Assembly (NCBI RefSeq): GCF_008801915.1
Contig: NZ_VZOV01000009.1
Span: 120,544-184,543 of the forward strand
Length of the DNA stretch: 64,000 nucleotides
Source: Cupriavidus gilardii
Lineage (GTDB): Bacteria > Pseudomonadota > Gammaproteobacteria > Burkholderiales > Burkholderiaceae
Reading direction: 5' to 3'
The number at the start of each line of letters is the position of its first letter. Within the stretch, counting starts at the first letter, position 1. Of this stretch, positions 51,793 to 61,612 are shown piece by piece. Both the position numbers and the translations under genes were made by a program. Below the pieces are notes generated by a model. The model worked only from the letters and a program-made list of their open reading frames with translations, made no database searches and was not told where the DNA came from.

Positions 51793-52983
51793 ATGGCGCA
51801 AGTCATTAATACCAACTCGTTGTCTCTGATGACTCAGAACAACCTGAACACGTCGCAATCGGCGCTGAACACCGCGATCCAGCGCCTGTCCTCGGGCCTG
51901 CGTATCAACAGCGCCAAGGACGACGCGGCTGGTCAGGCGATTGCCAACCGCTTCACCGCCAACATCCGCGGCCTGACGCAAGCTCAGCGCAACGCCAACG
52001 ACGGCATCTCGCTGGCTCAGACGACCGAAGGCGCGCTGACGGAAGTCAACAACAACCTGCAGCGTATCCGTGAACTGTCGGTGCAAGCCGCGACCGGCTC
52101 GAACTCGGCTTCGGACCTGCAGTCGATCCAGGACGAAATCAAGCAGCGTCTGGAAGAAATCAACCGTGTCTCGGAACAGACCCAGTTCAACGGCGTCAAG
52201 GTTCTGGCCAAGGACACCAAGATGAACATCCAGGTCGGCGCGAACGACGGCGAAATCATCGCCATCGACCTGAAGGAAATCACCGCCAAGACCCTGGGTC
52301 TGGACGGCTTCAACGTGTCGGGCCCGAAGGGCACGCCGGCCGCTCTGGTCGCCGCCGACTACCAAGCCGCCTACGGCGCCACGACGCAAGTCACCGGTAC
52401 GGCCGTGAGCGAAGCCAACGCTGGCGACTTGGCCTCGCGCCTGGGCGTCGCTGCTGGTAGCGTTGCCCTGGCCGCCACGGCCGAGAAGGACGAAAACGGC
52501 AACTGGTTCGCCACCGTGACGATCACCGCCGCCGACGCAACCGAAGTCAGCACGCTGAAGGCCAAGGGCTTCGAAGTCGAAGCAACCGTTGCGAAGGAGT
52601 TCTACATCGCTCTGGATCCGCAATCGGCCGACCTGTCGACCCCGACCTCGGCCGCTTTCGCGCTCGACACCGCCAACATCCAACTGTCCAGTATCACCTC
52701 GGGCGCGAGCTCGAACCCGCTGGCCAAGCTGGACGCCGCCCTGTCGAGCGTCGACACGCTGCGCAGCTCGCTGGGTGCGGTGCAAAACCGTTTCGACTCG
52801 GTGATCTCGAACCTGGGCACCACGGTGACCAACCTGTCGGCTTCGCGTTCGCGCATCCAGGACGCTGACTACGCAACGGAAGTGTCGAACATGACCCGCG
52901 CGCAGATCCTGCAACAAGCTGGTACCTCCGTGCTGGCGCAAGCCAACCAGACCACGCAAAACGTGCTGTCGCTGCTGCGTTAA
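51793..52983 (+). CDS. fliC: Flagellin
   Basis: Filament subunit of 396 residues, secreted by the flagellar export apparatus. The D0/D1 ends are conserved: MAQVINTNSLSLMTQNNLNTSQSALNTAIQRLSSGLRINSAKDDAAGQAIANRF at the N-terminus and LGAVQNRFDSVISNLGTTVTNLSASRSRIQDADYATEVSNMTRAQILQQAGTSVLAQANQTTQNVLSLLR at the C-terminus. The middle (about 170-300) is the variable surface part. No cysteines. AGGAG lies before the ATG; expressed from the sigma-28 site and closed by two terminators. Codon use here is less GC-extreme than in the neighbours, as for highly expressed genes. Confidence 0.97.
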   Translation: MAQVINTNSLSLMTQNNLNTSQSALNTAIQRLSSGLRINSAKDDAAGQAIANRFTANIRGLTQAQRNANDGISLAQTTEGALTEVNNNLQRIRELSVQAATGSNSASDLQSIQDEIKQRLEEINRVSEQTQFNGVKVLAKDTKMNIQVGANDGEIIAIDLKEITAKTLGLDGFNVSGPKGTPAALVAADYQAAYGATTQVTGTAVSEANAGDLASRLGVAAGSVALAATAEKDENGNWFATVTITAADATEVSTLKAKGFEVEATVAKEFYIALDPQSADLSTPTSAAFALDTANIQLSSITSGASSNPLAKLDAALSSVDTLRSSLGAVQNRFDSVISNLGTTVTNLSASRSRIQDADYATEVSNMTRAQILQQAGTSVLAQANQTTQNVLSLLR

Positions 52984-53002
52984 TTCGCAACGGCGCGGAA
53001 GG

Positions 53003-53023
53003 CCGGGCCGCAGGCCCGGTTTT
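53003..53023 (+). terminator. First fliC terminator
   Basis: CCGGGCC-GCA-GGCCCGG followed by TTTT, 20 bp past the fliC stop. A short, strong intrinsic terminator. Confidence 0.85.
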
Positions 53024-53034
53024 CCGCTGGGAAT

Positions 53035-53064
53035 GCTTTGCAGGCAGTTCGCTGCCTGCAAAGC
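53035..53064 (+). terminator. Second fliC terminator with UUCG loop
   Basis: Perfect 13-bp stem (GCTTTGCAGGCAG / CTGCCTGCAAAGC) with a TTCG tetraloop and a following GTTTCTT. Placed in tandem behind the first terminator; together they insulate fliD from strong flagellin transcription, or stabilise fliC mRNA. Confidence 0.85.
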
Positions 53065-53116
53065 GTTTCTTGGGACGCGTTGACGTAGACAAGCTGAACA
53101 ACAAAGGCAAAAGACT

Positions 53117-54565
53117 ATGGCTACCATCTCCAACATCGGTGTCGGCTCCGGACTCGAACTTGGCGCGCTGCTCGAGAAACTCGAGGCCGCGGAAAAGACG
53201 CCGCTGAAGCTGCTCGAGACCCAGGCGTCCAGCTACCAAGCCAAGCTTTCCGCCTACGGCACGCTCAGCAGCGTGCTGTCCGCCTACCAGAGCGCCGCCA
53301 AGAAGCTGGCCGATGCGGCCACCTTCGGCGCCGCCAAGGCGGTGGCCGGTTCCGCCGACATCATGACCGCCGCGGCAGGCTCCAACGCCGTGCCGGGCAC
53401 CTACTCGGTCAACGTCACCAGCCTCGCGCAGGCGCAATCGCTGGTGGGCACCAACGTCGCCAGCCAGACCACCGCGATCGGCACCGGCAAGATCACCTTC
53501 GAATTCGGCGCGCGCCAGGGCTACAACGAAGGCACCGGCGGCTACACCGATCCGCTGGGCTTCACCGCCGATGCCGCGCGCACCAAGACCGTCGAGATCA
53601 AGCCGGGCCAGAACTCGCTGCAGGGCATTCGCGACGCGATCAATCAGGCCAACGTCGGCGTGACCGCCAGCATCGTCAACGACGGCAGCGGCACGCCCTA
53701 TCGCCTGGTGCTGACCTCGAACACGACCGGCGAACAGTCCAGCATGCGGATTACCGCGGACAGCCCCGAACTGAGCAATCTGGTCGGCTTCGATCCGACC
53801 CAGGCGGTGCAGCCGAGCGGCATGCAGGAGACGGTGCGCGCGACCAACGCCAAGCTCAAGATCAACGGCATCGACGTGGTCAGCCAGAGCAATACCGTCA
53901 CCGATGCGGCCCAGGGCGTCACGCTGACGCTGAACAAGACCGGCACCAGCAGCCTGACCGTGACGCGCGACACCGAGGCGATCAAGGCCGCGATCCAGGG
54001 CTTCGTCACCGCGTACAACAACATCCAGAGCACGGCCAAGTCGCTGACCGCGTTCGACACGACCACCGGCAGCAGCGCCGCACTGAACGGCGACAGCACC
54101 CTGCGCTCGATCCAGACGAGCCTGCGCAGCATGCTGAACGTGCCGCAGCCGGACGGCAAGGGCGGCACCATCACGCTGTCGGAGATCGGCGTCTCGTTCA
54201 CCAAGGACGGCACGCTGCAGGTCGACGACAAGAAGCTGACCAAGGCGATCAGCGAGAACCTCGGCGGCGTGACCTCTATGTTCTCGCACACCACCGGCGC
54301 CGGCGGCTACGGCAAGCAGATCACCGACGCCATCGACGACCTGAACGAAACCAACGGGGCGATCAAGGTTGCCACCGATGGCCTGACCGAGAGCCTGAAG
54401 GACCTCGAAGATCGCTACGCGCAGGTCGAGGACCGCGTCAACACGACCATCGAACGCTACCGCGCGCAGTTCACCCAGCTGGACCTGCTGGTCAGCAAGC
54501 TCAATCAGACCCGCAGCTATCTGACCGAGCAATTCGCCGCGCTGGCCAACCAGACCAAGAAGTAA
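53117..54565 (+). CDS. fliD: Flagellar filament cap protein FliD
   Basis: Hook-associated protein 2, 482 residues, capping the filament and helping flagellin polymerise. N-terminal coiled region ATISNIGVGSGLELGALLEKLEAAEKTPLKLLETQASSYQAKLSAYG, a middle domain with NAVPGTYSVNVTSLAQAQ, and a C-terminal coiled coil ending RYRAQFTQLDLLVSKLNQTRSYLTEQFAAL, all typical. The ribosome site is weak. First gene of fliD-fliS-fliT. Confidence 0.96.
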   Translation: MATISNIGVGSGLELGALLEKLEAAEKTPLKLLETQASSYQAKLSAYGTLSSVLSAYQSAAKKLADAATFGAAKAVAGSADIMTAAAGSNAVPGTYSVNVTSLAQAQSLVGTNVASQTTAIGTGKITFEFGARQGYNEGTGGYTDPLGFTADAARTKTVEIKPGQNSLQGIRDAINQANVGVTASIVNDGSGTPYRLVLTSNTTGEQSSMRITADSPELSNLVGFDPTQAVQPSGMQETVRATNAKLKINGIDVVSQSNTVTDAAQGVTLTLNKTGTSSLTVTRDTEAIKAAIQGFVTAYNNIQSTAKSLTAFDTTTGSSAALNGDSTLRSIQTSLRSMLNVPQPDGKGGTITLSEIGVSFTKDGTLQVDDKKLTKAISENLGGVTSMFSHTTGAGGYGKQITDAIDDLNETNGAIKVATDGLTESLKDLEDRYAQVEDRVNTTIERYRAQFTQLDLLVSKLNQTRSYLTEQFAALANQTKK

Positions 54566-54586
54566 CCAACGGCAAGGACCGCCATC

Positions 54587-55045
54587 ATGTACGCGCGCCA
54601 AGCAATCAACGCTTATGCCCGGGTCGGCGTGCAGACCGGGGCCATGAGCGCGAGCCCGCACAAGCTGATCGCCATGTTGTACGACGGCGCGCGCTCGGCC
54701 ATCGCACGGGCCAAGTTCCATCTGGATGCGGGCGACGTGCAGGCGCGCGGCCAGGCCATCTCGAAGGCGATCGACATCGTCGACAACGGCCTGCGCGCGG
54801 TGCTGGACCACGACACCGGCGGCGAGATCGCCGCCAACCTCGAAGCGCTGTACGACTACATGACCCGCCGCCTGCTGCTGGCCAATGTGCGCAGCGACGT
54901 CACGCTGCTCAACGAGGTCGACGCGCTGCTGGAAAACCTCGCCACCGCATGGGCGCAGATCGGCGAGCCGGAAGCCGGCGACCACGCCGCGCAATCGGCG
55001 GCCCCGGCTCAGTCGGCGGCAGTTGCCGAAGCACAGGAGAACTGA
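54587..55045 (+). CDS. fliS: Flagellin export chaperone FliS
   Basis: Helical cytoplasmic chaperone of 152 residues that keeps flagellin unpolymerised before export. Family opening MYARQAINAYARVGVQTGAMSASPHKLIAMLYDGARSAIARAKFHLDAGDV and later LYDYMTRRLLLANVRSD. The C-terminal 25 residues are Ala/Gln-rich. Follows fliD by 21 bp; its stop overlaps the fliT start. Confidence 0.96.
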   Translation: MYARQAINAYARVGVQTGAMSASPHKLIAMLYDGARSAIARAKFHLDAGDVQARGQAISKAIDIVDNGLRAVLDHDTGGEIAANLEALYDYMTRRLLLANVRSDVTLLNEVDALLENLATAWAQIGEPEAGDHAAQSAAPAQSAAVAEAQEN

Positions 55046-55380
55046 TGATGCGTACCGTGTCTCCTACCGTGCTGAATTACGAGGAACTGCTGGTGCTGTC
55101 CGAGCAGATGCTCGAGGCCGCCGAGGCGGAAAACTGGACCGCCTTCAACGACGTGCAGAAGGTATACCTGGCCGTCGTGGACCGCCTGCGTGAGCTCGAG
55201 CACAACGTTCCGGTCTCGGCCGAAGAACGGATGCGCCGCCACGCACTGCTCGACCGGATCCTGGCGTACGACGCCCGCATCCGCGACCTGATGCTGCCGC
55301 ACCTGGCACGCCTGGGCCAACTGCTGGGCGATTCGCGCCGCCGCCAGAATCTTTCGCACGCCTACGGCAGCCTTGCCTGA
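55045..55380 (+). CDS. fliT: Flagellar export chaperone FliT
   Basis: A 111-residue helical protein, the FliD chaperone and, in enterics, an FlhDC antagonist. LNYEELLVLSEQMLEAAEAENWTAFNDVQKVYLAVVDRLRELEHN and LLDRILAYDARIRDLMLPHLARLGQLLGDSRRRQNLSHAYGS fit the family. The ATG overlaps the fliS stop; AGGAGA five bases before it supports this start. Sequence conservation in FliT is low, so position adds much of the weight. Confidence 0.88.
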   Translation: MMRTVSPTVLNYEELLVLSEQMLEAAEAENWTAFNDVQKVYLAVVDRLRELEHNVPVSAEERMRRHALLDRILAYDARIRDLMLPHLARLGQLLGDSRRRQNLSHAYGSLA

Positions 55381-55449
55381 CCCTGCACCGGGTCCCGCTG
55401 GCCGTCGCCGGCGAGCCGGTGACCCAGCGGACCATCCGGAAGCCACCCC

Positions 55450-56832
55450 ATGACCGCGATCCATCTGCCGCCCGGCTCGCCGTCAGGGCAAGGCCTCGAT
55501 GCCAACACGCTGCGCGCGCAGGTGTCGGCCAACAAGCTGGCGGCGCTGATTCCAACCACCAGCCCCGGCGGCGCCACGGTCCGGCAATCCGACGGAACCG
55601 CTCCCGGCGCGGTCGAACTGCCGGTGCGACCCGGTCCACAGGGCCAGACTACGGCCACCCCGCCGACCGGCTCCACCCGCGAAACCCTCAGCTTCGCCGC
55701 CCGCACCATCCTTACCCTGCTGGCGCAGGGCTCGGCCGCGCCACTGCGCAGCGCCGGTCCACTGCTGGCCGTGCCGCCCACGCGGCTGCCCGAGGGAACC
55801 GCACAGGTACGGCAGGCGTTGATGCACCTGGTGCAGGACAGCGGGCTGTTCTATGAATCGCATCTGGCGCAATGGATCGCTGGCGAACGTGGGCTCGCGA
55901 GCCTGGCCCGCGAGCCGCAGGCCGGGATCGGCCGGCATCCCTATCCCGGGACCGGCGGCCTACCGCATGGTGGCACCGCCTCGGGTCAGGGACCGGCGGC
56001 TGGACCCTACGGCCAGCAGCCCGGTGCACCGATGCGGCCCTCTGGCACCGCTCCCCTGCCGACTCTGCCCTCCGCCTCGCCCGCCGACGCCCAGGCCCTG
56101 AGCAGCGCGATCCAGGCGCTGGCCGCCGCCGAACCGTCGCAGGCCGTGCTCGACGCGGCGTTGAATGCGGCCCGATCCGCGGCCAGCGCAGGGGCCGATG
56201 CCGGCGCCGACGATCCTGCCGCAGCACCGGGCGACACCGGTGCCCGCAACAGCGACGCGCCACGCGGCAACGAAACGCCGCGCTCGCTGCAGGCCGCTGC
56301 GCAGGCGTATCAGGCCGCCGCCAACGATGCCGCCCGCCAGGCCGGCTCGCAGACGCTGCTCAGCGCCAGCGACGACGCCCAGGCACGGCCGGATGCGACC
56401 GCCAATATGGCCAAGGCCGAAGCCGCACCGGCCATCCACCCGAACACCGAAAGCATCGTGCGCCAGCAGCTGGAGCTGCTGGCCACCCAGCAGTTCCGCT
56501 GGGCCGGCGAAGCATGGCCCGGCACGCCGATGCAGTGGGACATTGCCGAACGCCAGCACGAGCATGGGTCTTCCGGCGAGCACGGCGACGGCGCAGACGA
56601 GCGTACATGGTCCAGCCGCCTGGTGCTGGAGCTGCCTCAGTTGGGAACGGTGGAAGCGCGCCTGACTCTGACGCCGAACGGCCTGGAAACCCGGCTGGCG
56701 GTGCAGGAAGACCGCATCGTACGAATGCTGGACGACGCGCAGGGCCGCCTGCGCGAGAACCTCGGCGCGCGTGGCATCCACCTGCTGCATTTCTCGATCC
56801 GCCGTGACACCGACGCGGAGGGCGCCGCATGA
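55450..56832 (+). CDS. FliK-like hook-length-control protein
   Basis: A 460-residue protein with a long, disordered Ala/Pro/Gln-rich first part (about 1-330) and a C-terminal Flg_hook domain: WSSRLVLELPQLGTVEARLTLTPNGLETRLAVQEDRIVRMLDDAQGRLRENLGARGIHLLHFSI. It overlaps the FlhB-like gene by 4 bp. The true fliK candidate starts at 63527 behind fliJ, so this is a second FliK-type protein. It may control secretion timing in another way; its function is inferred from the domain. Confidence 0.82.
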   Translation: MTAIHLPPGSPSGQGLDANTLRAQVSANKLAALIPTTSPGGATVRQSDGTAPGAVELPVRPGPQGQTTATPPTGSTRETLSFAARTILTLLAQGSAAPLRSAGPLLAVPPTRLPEGTAQVRQALMHLVQDSGLFYESHLAQWIAGERGLASLAREPQAGIGRHPYPGTGGLPHGGTASGQGPAAGPYGQQPGAPMRPSGTAPLPTLPSASPADAQALSSAIQALAAAEPSQAVLDAALNAARSAASAGADAGADDPAAAPGDTGARNSDAPRGNETPRSLQAAAQAYQAAANDAARQAGSQTLLSASDDAQARPDATANMAKAEAAPAIHPNTESIVRQQLELLATQQFRWAGEAWPGTPMQWDIAERQHEHGSSGEHGDGADERTWSSRLVLELPQLGTVEARLTLTPNGLETRLAVQEDRIVRMLDDAQGRLRENLGARGIHLLHFSIRRDTDAEGAA

Positions 56833-57116
56833 GCCAGCAGGACTCGCCCCGCGGCGCCGCCGTCGCGCTGTCGTACCAGAAGAACGACGCGGCCCCGCGC
56901 GTGGTCGCCAAGGGCTACGGCCTGATCGCCGAATCGATCATCGCGCAGGCACGCGAAGCCGGCGTCTATGTCCATGATTCGCCGACGCTGGTCAACCTGC
57001 TGATGCAGGTCGACCTCGACAGCCAGATCCCGCCGCAGCTCTATACGGCGGTGGCCGAACTGCTGGCCTGGCTGCATCGGCTGGAAGCGGATACGGGGAT
57101 CGTGCGGATCGAGTGA
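56829..57116 (+). CDS. FlhB C-terminal-domain protein (FhlB/FlhX-like)
   Basis: A 95-residue protein equal to the cytoplasmic substrate-specificity domain of FlhB: AVALSYQKNDAAPRVVAKGYGLIAESIIAQAREAGVYVHDSPTLVNLLMQVDLDSQIPPQLYTAVAELLAWL. It has no membrane part and starts after where the NPTH self-cleavage site would be, so it resembles the already-cleaved FlhB fragment. In other bacteria such proteins can replace that fragment. It is translationally coupled to the FliK-like gene, and FliK and FlhB are the two partners of the export switch. Confidence 0.88.
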   Translation: MSQQDSPRGAAVALSYQKNDAAPRVVAKGYGLIAESIIAQAREAGVYVHDSPTLVNLLMQVDLDSQIPPQLYTAVAELLAWLHRLEADTGIVRIE

Positions 57117-57142
57117 GGGTCGCCGCAGGCCCGATCCACAAC

Positions 57143-57170
57143 GAAAAAAGGCGACCGCAAGGGTCGCCTT
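57143..57170 (-). terminator. Terminator of fliE
   Basis: Minus strand: 9-bp stem AAGGCGACC/GGTCGCCTT, 5-nt loop, then a T-run (57149-57144, partly in the stem). It is 19 bp past the fliE stop and lies between the convergent FlhB-like gene and fliE. Confidence 0.85.
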
Positions 57171-57188
57171 CGCGGGCAAGCGGGACGC

Positions 57189-57509
57189 TTACACCGCCAT
57201 ATTCATCACTTCCTGATACGCCATCGCCAGCCGGTTGCGCACCTGCACGCCGGTCTGGAACGAAATGCTGGCCTTCTGCATTTCGATCATCACGTCGTTC
57301 AGCGCGATTCCCGGCTTGCCGAGCTCAAACGCCTCGGCCAGGCCGTAGGCGCGTTCCTGGGCGCCGCTGATCTTCTGCAGCGAACGCTGCAGCTCGCCGG
57401 CAAAGCCGGTGGCCGCTGCCGGGGCAGTCTGCGAGGTCGTGCCCGCCGCGCTCTGCGCCAGGCCGCGCAGCTGCTGCAGCATGCCTTCGATGGAAGCAAT
57501 CGAACTCAT
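57189..57509 (-). CDS. fliE: Flagellar hook-basal body protein FliE
   Basis: A 106-residue rod-base/MS-ring adaptor exported early. The conserved C-terminus is intact: LGKPGIALNDVMIEMQKASISFQTGVQVRNRLAMAYQEVMNMAV. The ATG at 57509 begins MSSIASIEGMLQQLRGLAQ; the open frame upstream is not conserved. It is alone on the minus strand and divergent from fliF across 459 bp. Confidence 0.95.
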   Translation of the reverse strand: MSSIASIEGMLQQLRGLAQSAAGTTSQTAPAAATGFAGELQRSLQKISGAQERAYGLAEAFELGKPGIALNDVMIEMQKASISFQTGVQVRNRLAMAYQEVMNMAV

Positions 57510-57968
57510 CGGTCTGTCTTTCCGTAATGGGGGGGCGCCGAAACAAAGTCGGCCGGCCCCTGATTGGGTCGGTCGGACGGGCGCGGCCGCGCCGCGCGGG
57601 CGGCCGTTCCCATCCAGCAGCCGAAGCGTACCCGTCGCCTTCGGCATGGCATAGGCCGAAATCGGACCGAAAAGCCGTCCTATTCCCCGGATTGTCTGTG
57701 CGCCCGGTAACCGATCATCGCTACCGTGCCGGGTCTGGCGGGTTCTCGCCTTGCCGCTCCCACCCGCATCCCTGGTTTGCCGCCAGCGATTGCATTAACG
57801 ACACCGGCGCCCCTTTGTTTAACTATCGCGGAGAGTACGCGTGTTTTGTCTGCTGCGTGATCTGAGCCATGCCGACATCGGCCACCGCCAGGGCGGCGCA
57901 TTGCGCCCCCGGCAAGGTTCGCCCCTGCCCGGCCGGCTCGGCGGGTCGGCCAACACGGAGGCCCGCGC
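57510..57968. other. Divergent fliE / fliF promoter region
   Basis: 459 bp without a gene. No sigma-28 or sigma-54 element with proper spacing was found in either direction, as expected for class II genes under FlhDC, whose sites are too degenerate to call by eye. AT content rises only at about 57790-57830 (upstream of fliF), where its promoter probably lies. fliF has a GGAGG ribosome site. Confidence 0.5.
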
Positions 57969-59696
57969 ATGAATGCCGCGGCCGTGCTGGGCAACCGCTC
58001 GGAATTGATCGAGCGCTTCAAGGGCAATCCGCGCCTGCCGCTGATGTTGGGCGGGGCCGCGCTGGCCGCCGCAATCGCGGTCGGCGTGCTGTGGTCGCGC
58101 AGCCCCGACTACAAGGTGCTGTACAGCAACCTGTCCGAACGCGACGGCGGTGCGGTGATCGCGTCGCTGCAGCAGATGAACGTGCCGTACAAGTTCGCCG
58201 AGGGCGGCGGTGCGGTGATGGTGCCGGCCGAAAAAGTCCACGAGACGCGGCTGCGGCTGGCGTCGCAGGGCCTGCCCAAGAGTGGCAACGCCGGCATGGA
58301 GTTGATGGACAACCAGAAGTTCGGCATCAGCCAGTTCGCCGAACAGGTCAATTACCAGCGCGGGCTCGAAGGCGAGCTCGCGCGCTCGATCGAATCGATC
58401 GCCGCGGTGCAGTCCGCGCGCGTGCATCTGGCCATTCCGAAGCCGACGCTGTTCGTGCGCGAGCGCCAGAAGCCGACCGCGTCGATCGTGCTGACGCTGC
58501 ATCCGGGCCGGGCCATCGACGAAGGCCAGGTCGCGGCGATCAGCCATCTGGTGTCGTCCAGCGTGCCGGAACTGACGCCCAAGTCGATCTCGATCGTCGA
58601 TCAGCATGGCAACCTGCTGTCGGGCAACGGCAGCAACGAGCGCATGCTCGATGCCACGCAGCTCAAGTATGTGCAAACGCTCGAGCGCACCTACGTACAG
58701 CGCGTCGAGTCGATCCTCGCGCCGATCGTCGGCCAGGGCAATGTGAAGGCCCAGGTCACCGCCGACGTCGACTTCAACATCGTCGAGCACACCGACGAAT
58801 CGTTCAAGCCGAACCAGGACCCGACCCGCGCGGCGATCCGCAGCCAGCAGACCAGCGAATCGAACCAGCAAGGCGGCTCGCCGGTCGGCGGCGTGCCGGG
58901 CGCGCTGTCGAACCAGCCGCCGCTGCAGGCCGCCGCGCCGGTGGTCACGCAGCAGCCGGGACAACAAGGACAGCAAGGACAACAAGGACAGCAGGGTCAG
59001 CAAGGTCAGGCCGGCCAGCAGGCCCAGGGTCAGCAGGCCGGTACCGCGCAGGCCGCGCTCGCCGGCGCGCAGGCGGGCCCGAGCAGCAACCGCCGCGACT
59101 CGACCACCAACTACGAGCTCGACCGCACCGTGCGCCACGTGCAACAGGCGCCGGGCGGCATCCGCCGTCTGTCGGTGGCGGTGGTGGTCAACCATCGCCA
59201 GGTTGTCGGCGCGAACGGCAAGGTCACCAGCGAGCCGCTGACGGCCGCGCAACTGGCGCAGATCGAGAATCTGGCCAAGGAAGCGATGGGCTTCTCGCCA
59301 GCGCGCGGCGACTCGCTCAATGTGGTCAACAGCCCGTTCACCTCCGGCGACGAGATCAAGCCCGAACTGCCGCTGTGGAAGCAACCCGAGATGATCGAGC
59401 TGGCCAAGACCGCCGCGCAATATCTGCTGCTGGCTCTGCTGGCCCTGTTCGTGTGGTTCAAGGTGGCACGGCCGATCCTGCGCAAGTACACCGCGCCGCC
59501 GTTGCCGCCGCCAGCGGAGGCCAATGCGGCCGAGTCGGTGCTGCTGCCGGTCGAAGAACAGCAGCCGGATCCGGAAGTGCTGCGCCTGACCGCCAAATAC
59601 GAAAGCGATCTCGCCCTGGTGCGCGACGCCGCGCAACGCGACCCGCGCCTGGTCGCCAGTGTGATCAAGAACTGGATGTCTAGCGATGAACGGTGA
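57969..59696 (+). CDS. fliF: Flagellar MS-ring protein FliF
   Basis: A 575-residue inner-membrane ring protein. N-terminal helix about 21-43 ([19 protein letters not shown]); YscJ-type periplasmic domain ([28 protein letters not shown]); second membrane helix about 479-497; C-terminus [30 protein letters not shown] that docks FliG. An unusual Gln/Gly-repeat linker (about 323-360) lies in the periplasmic part. Starts the fliFGHIJK operon; overlaps fliG by 11 bp. Confidence 0.97.
   Translation: MNAAAVLGNRSELIERFKGNPRLPLMLGGAALAAAIAVGVLWSRSPDYKVLYSNLSERDGGAVIASLQQMNVPYKFAEGGGAVMVPAEKVHETRLRLASQGLPKSGNAGMELMDNQKFGISQFAEQVNYQRGLEGELARSIESIAAVQSARVHLAIPKPTLFVRERQKPTASIVLTLHPGRAIDEGQVAAISHLVSSSVPELTPKSISIVDQHGNLLSGNGSNERMLDATQLKYVQTLERTYVQRVESILAPIVGQGNVKAQVTADVDFNIVEHTDESFKPNQDPTRAAIRSQQTSESNQQGGSPVGGVPGALSNQPPLQAAAPVVTQQPGQQGQQGQQGQQGQQGQAGQQAQGQQAGTAQAALAGAQAGPSSNRRDSTTNYELDRTVRHVQQAPGGIRRLSVAVVVNHRQVVGANGKVTSEPLTAAQLAQIENLAKEAMGFSPARGDSLNVVNSPFTSGDEIKPELPLWKQPEMIELAKTAAQYLLLALLALFVWFKVARPILRKYTAPPLPPPAEANAAESVLLPVEEQQPDPEVLRLTAKYESDLALVRDAAQRDPRLVASVIKNWMSSDER
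58951..59040 (+). repeat. In-frame Gln-Gly repeat within fliF
   Basis: A tract built from 9-bp units of the form GGACAACAA / GGACAGCAA / GGTCAGCAG that encodes repeated GQQ. Being a multiple of three it would change linker length without a frameshift if copies were gained or lost. Confidence 0.85.
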
Positions 59697-60678
59697 GGGC
59701 TTGCAGAAGAGCGCCATCCTGATGATGTCGCTCGGTGAGGATGCGGCGGCCGAGGTGTTCAAGCACCTGTCGCCGCGCGAAGTACAGACGCTGGGCTCCG
59801 CCATGGCGTCGCTGAACGCGGTCACGCGGGAAGAAATGGCGGCCGTGCTGGCCGAGTTCCGCAGCGAGACCGAGCAGTTCCTGGCGCTGTCGGTCGACTC
59901 GAGCACGTTCATCAAGAGCGTCCTGAACAAGGCGCTGGGCGAGGAACGCGCGCTGTCGGTGATCGAGGACATCCTGGAATCGCGCGACCCGGGCAGCGGC
60001 ATCGATTCGCTGAACTGGATGGACGCGACTTCGGTGGCCGAGCTGATCCGCGACGAGCATCCGCAGATCATCGCCACGATCCTGATCCACCTGGACCGCC
60101 AGAAGGCCTCCGAGGTGCTGGCGCTGTTCACCGACCGGCTGCGCAACGACGTGGTGCTGCGGATCGCGACGTTCGGCGGCGTGCAGCCCGGCGCGCTGCA
60201 GGAACTGACCGACGTGCTTACCAAGCTGCTGGCCGGCCAGAGCCTGAAGCGCAGCCGCATGGGCGGCATCCGCACCGCGGCCGAGATCATCAACCTGATG
60301 AACACCACGCACGAGGAGGCGGTCATTGCCGGCGTGCGCCAGCACGACAGCGACCTCGCGCAGAAGATCATCGACGAGATGTTCCTGTTCGAGAACCTGC
60401 TGGAAGTGGACGATCGCGGCATCCAGCGCGTGCTGAAGGAAATCGCCACCGAGTCGCTGATCGTCGCGCTCAAGGGCGCGCCGCAGGAGCTGCGCGACAA
60501 GTTCATCCGCAACATGTCGACCCGTGCGGGCGAGATGCTGCGCGAGGACCTGGAAGCGCTGGGTCCGGTGCGCGTGTCGCAGGTCGAGGCAGAGCAGAAG
60601 AGCATCCTGCAGGTGGTAAGACGCCTGGCCGACGCCGGCGAGATCCAGATCGGAGCCGGCGACGATGCCTATGTCTAA
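59686..60678 (+). CDS. fliG: Flagellar motor switch protein FliG
   Basis: A 330-residue rotor protein. Its N-terminal domain ([36 protein letters not shown]) binds FliF, the middle ([25 protein letters not shown]) binds FliM, and the C-terminal domain ([58 protein letters not shown]) has the charged torque-generating residues. Starts within the fliF end and overlaps fliH by 14 bp. Confidence 0.97.
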   Translation: MNGEGLQKSAILMMSLGEDAAAEVFKHLSPREVQTLGSAMASLNAVTREEMAAVLAEFRSETEQFLALSVDSSTFIKSVLNKALGEERALSVIEDILESRDPGSGIDSLNWMDATSVAELIRDEHPQIIATILIHLDRQKASEVLALFTDRLRNDVVLRIATFGGVQPGALQELTDVLTKLLAGQSLKRSRMGGIRTAAEIINLMNTTHEEAVIAGVRQHDSDLAQKIIDEMFLFENLLEVDDRGIQRVLKEIATESLIVALKGAPQELRDKFIRNMSTRAGEMLREDLEALGPVRVSQVEAEQKSILQVVRRLADAGEIQIGAGDDAYV

Positions 60679-61612
60679 TCCCTACGCGCGGCAGGCGCTG
60701 GGCCACCATCTGGGCGGCCCGCTCGGCAACGAGCGCGACGATGAGCGCGACGACGGTTTCGGCGCACGCTACGAGCCGCGTGCACAAGCTCGCGCCGCAG
60801 TGCAGCCTCCGCCCGCCGCATCGCCATCCGCGTCCGCTGGGCTGAACCTGCGAGGCGGCCGCGACGGTGCGGGCTTCGAAAGCTTCGATGCGTTGGGGGC
60901 CGGCGAACGCCAGCCCGGCGGCAAGCGCGGGGACCGCGGCGGCGACGGCAACGGCTGGCGCCGCTGGAAGATGTCGGCCTTCGACGCGCCGCCGCCTCCG
61001 CCGCCCGCATTCGAAGCGGAACCGGAAGAACCGGCGCCGCCGCCGATCGACTTCGCCGCGCTCGACGCGATGCGCGAGGGCGCCCGCAAGGAAGGCTATG
61101 CCCAGGGCTACACGCAGGGCCAGACCCAGGGCTACGGCGACGGCCATCGCGAAGGCTACGCGCGCGGCCTCGAGACTGCGCGCCAGGAGGCCGCCCGCCT
61201 GCAGGAACTGGCCGGCACCTTCGCCAGCGCCCTGCGCCGCATCGACGACGAGGTCGGCCAGACGCTGATCGCGCTGGCGCTCGATGTCGCCCGCAAGCTG
61301 GTGCACGACACCGTCGCGCACAACCCTGCCGTGCTGCTGCCCGCGGTGCGCGAGCTGCTGGCCAACGAACCGGCATTGTCCGGCGCCCCCTGCCTGCTGC
61401 TGAACCCCGACGATATCGAACTGGTGCAGACGCATCTGGCCGGCGAGCTGGAAGCGGCCGGCTGGTCGGTGCGCGCCGATGCGACCGTCGCACGCGGCGG
61501 CTGCATCGCCAGCGCCGCCAGCGGCGAGCTGGACGCGACGCTGGCGACGCGCTGGAGCCGCGTGGTGAAAGCCCTTGGCCGCAACGATCCCTGGGAAGCG
61601 CCCGATGCGTGA
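60665..61612 (+). CDS. fliH: Flagellar export ATPase regulator FliH
   Basis: A 315-residue stator of the export ATPase. The first 110 residues are a polar, low-complexity extension longer than usual, followed by the family glycine-rich stretch ([26 protein letters not shown], GxxxG-type helix), then a coiled coil and the C-terminal domain binding FliI ([21 protein letters not shown]). ATG at 60665 or 60671. Overlaps fliI by 8 bp. Confidence 0.93.
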   Translation: MPMSNPYARQALGHHLGGPLGNERDDERDDGFGARYEPRAQARAAVQPPPAASPSASAGLNLRGGRDGAGFESFDALGAGERQPGGKRGDRGGDGNGWRRWKMSAFDAPPPPPPAFEAEPEEPAPPPIDFAALDAMREGARKEGYAQGYTQGQTQGYGDGHREGYARGLETARQEAARLQELAGTFASALRRIDDEVGQTLIALALDVARKLVHDTVAHNPAVLLPAVRELLANEPALSGAPCLLLNPDDIELVQTHLAGELEAAGWSVRADATVARGGCIASAASGELDATLATRWSRVVKALGRNDPWEAPDA

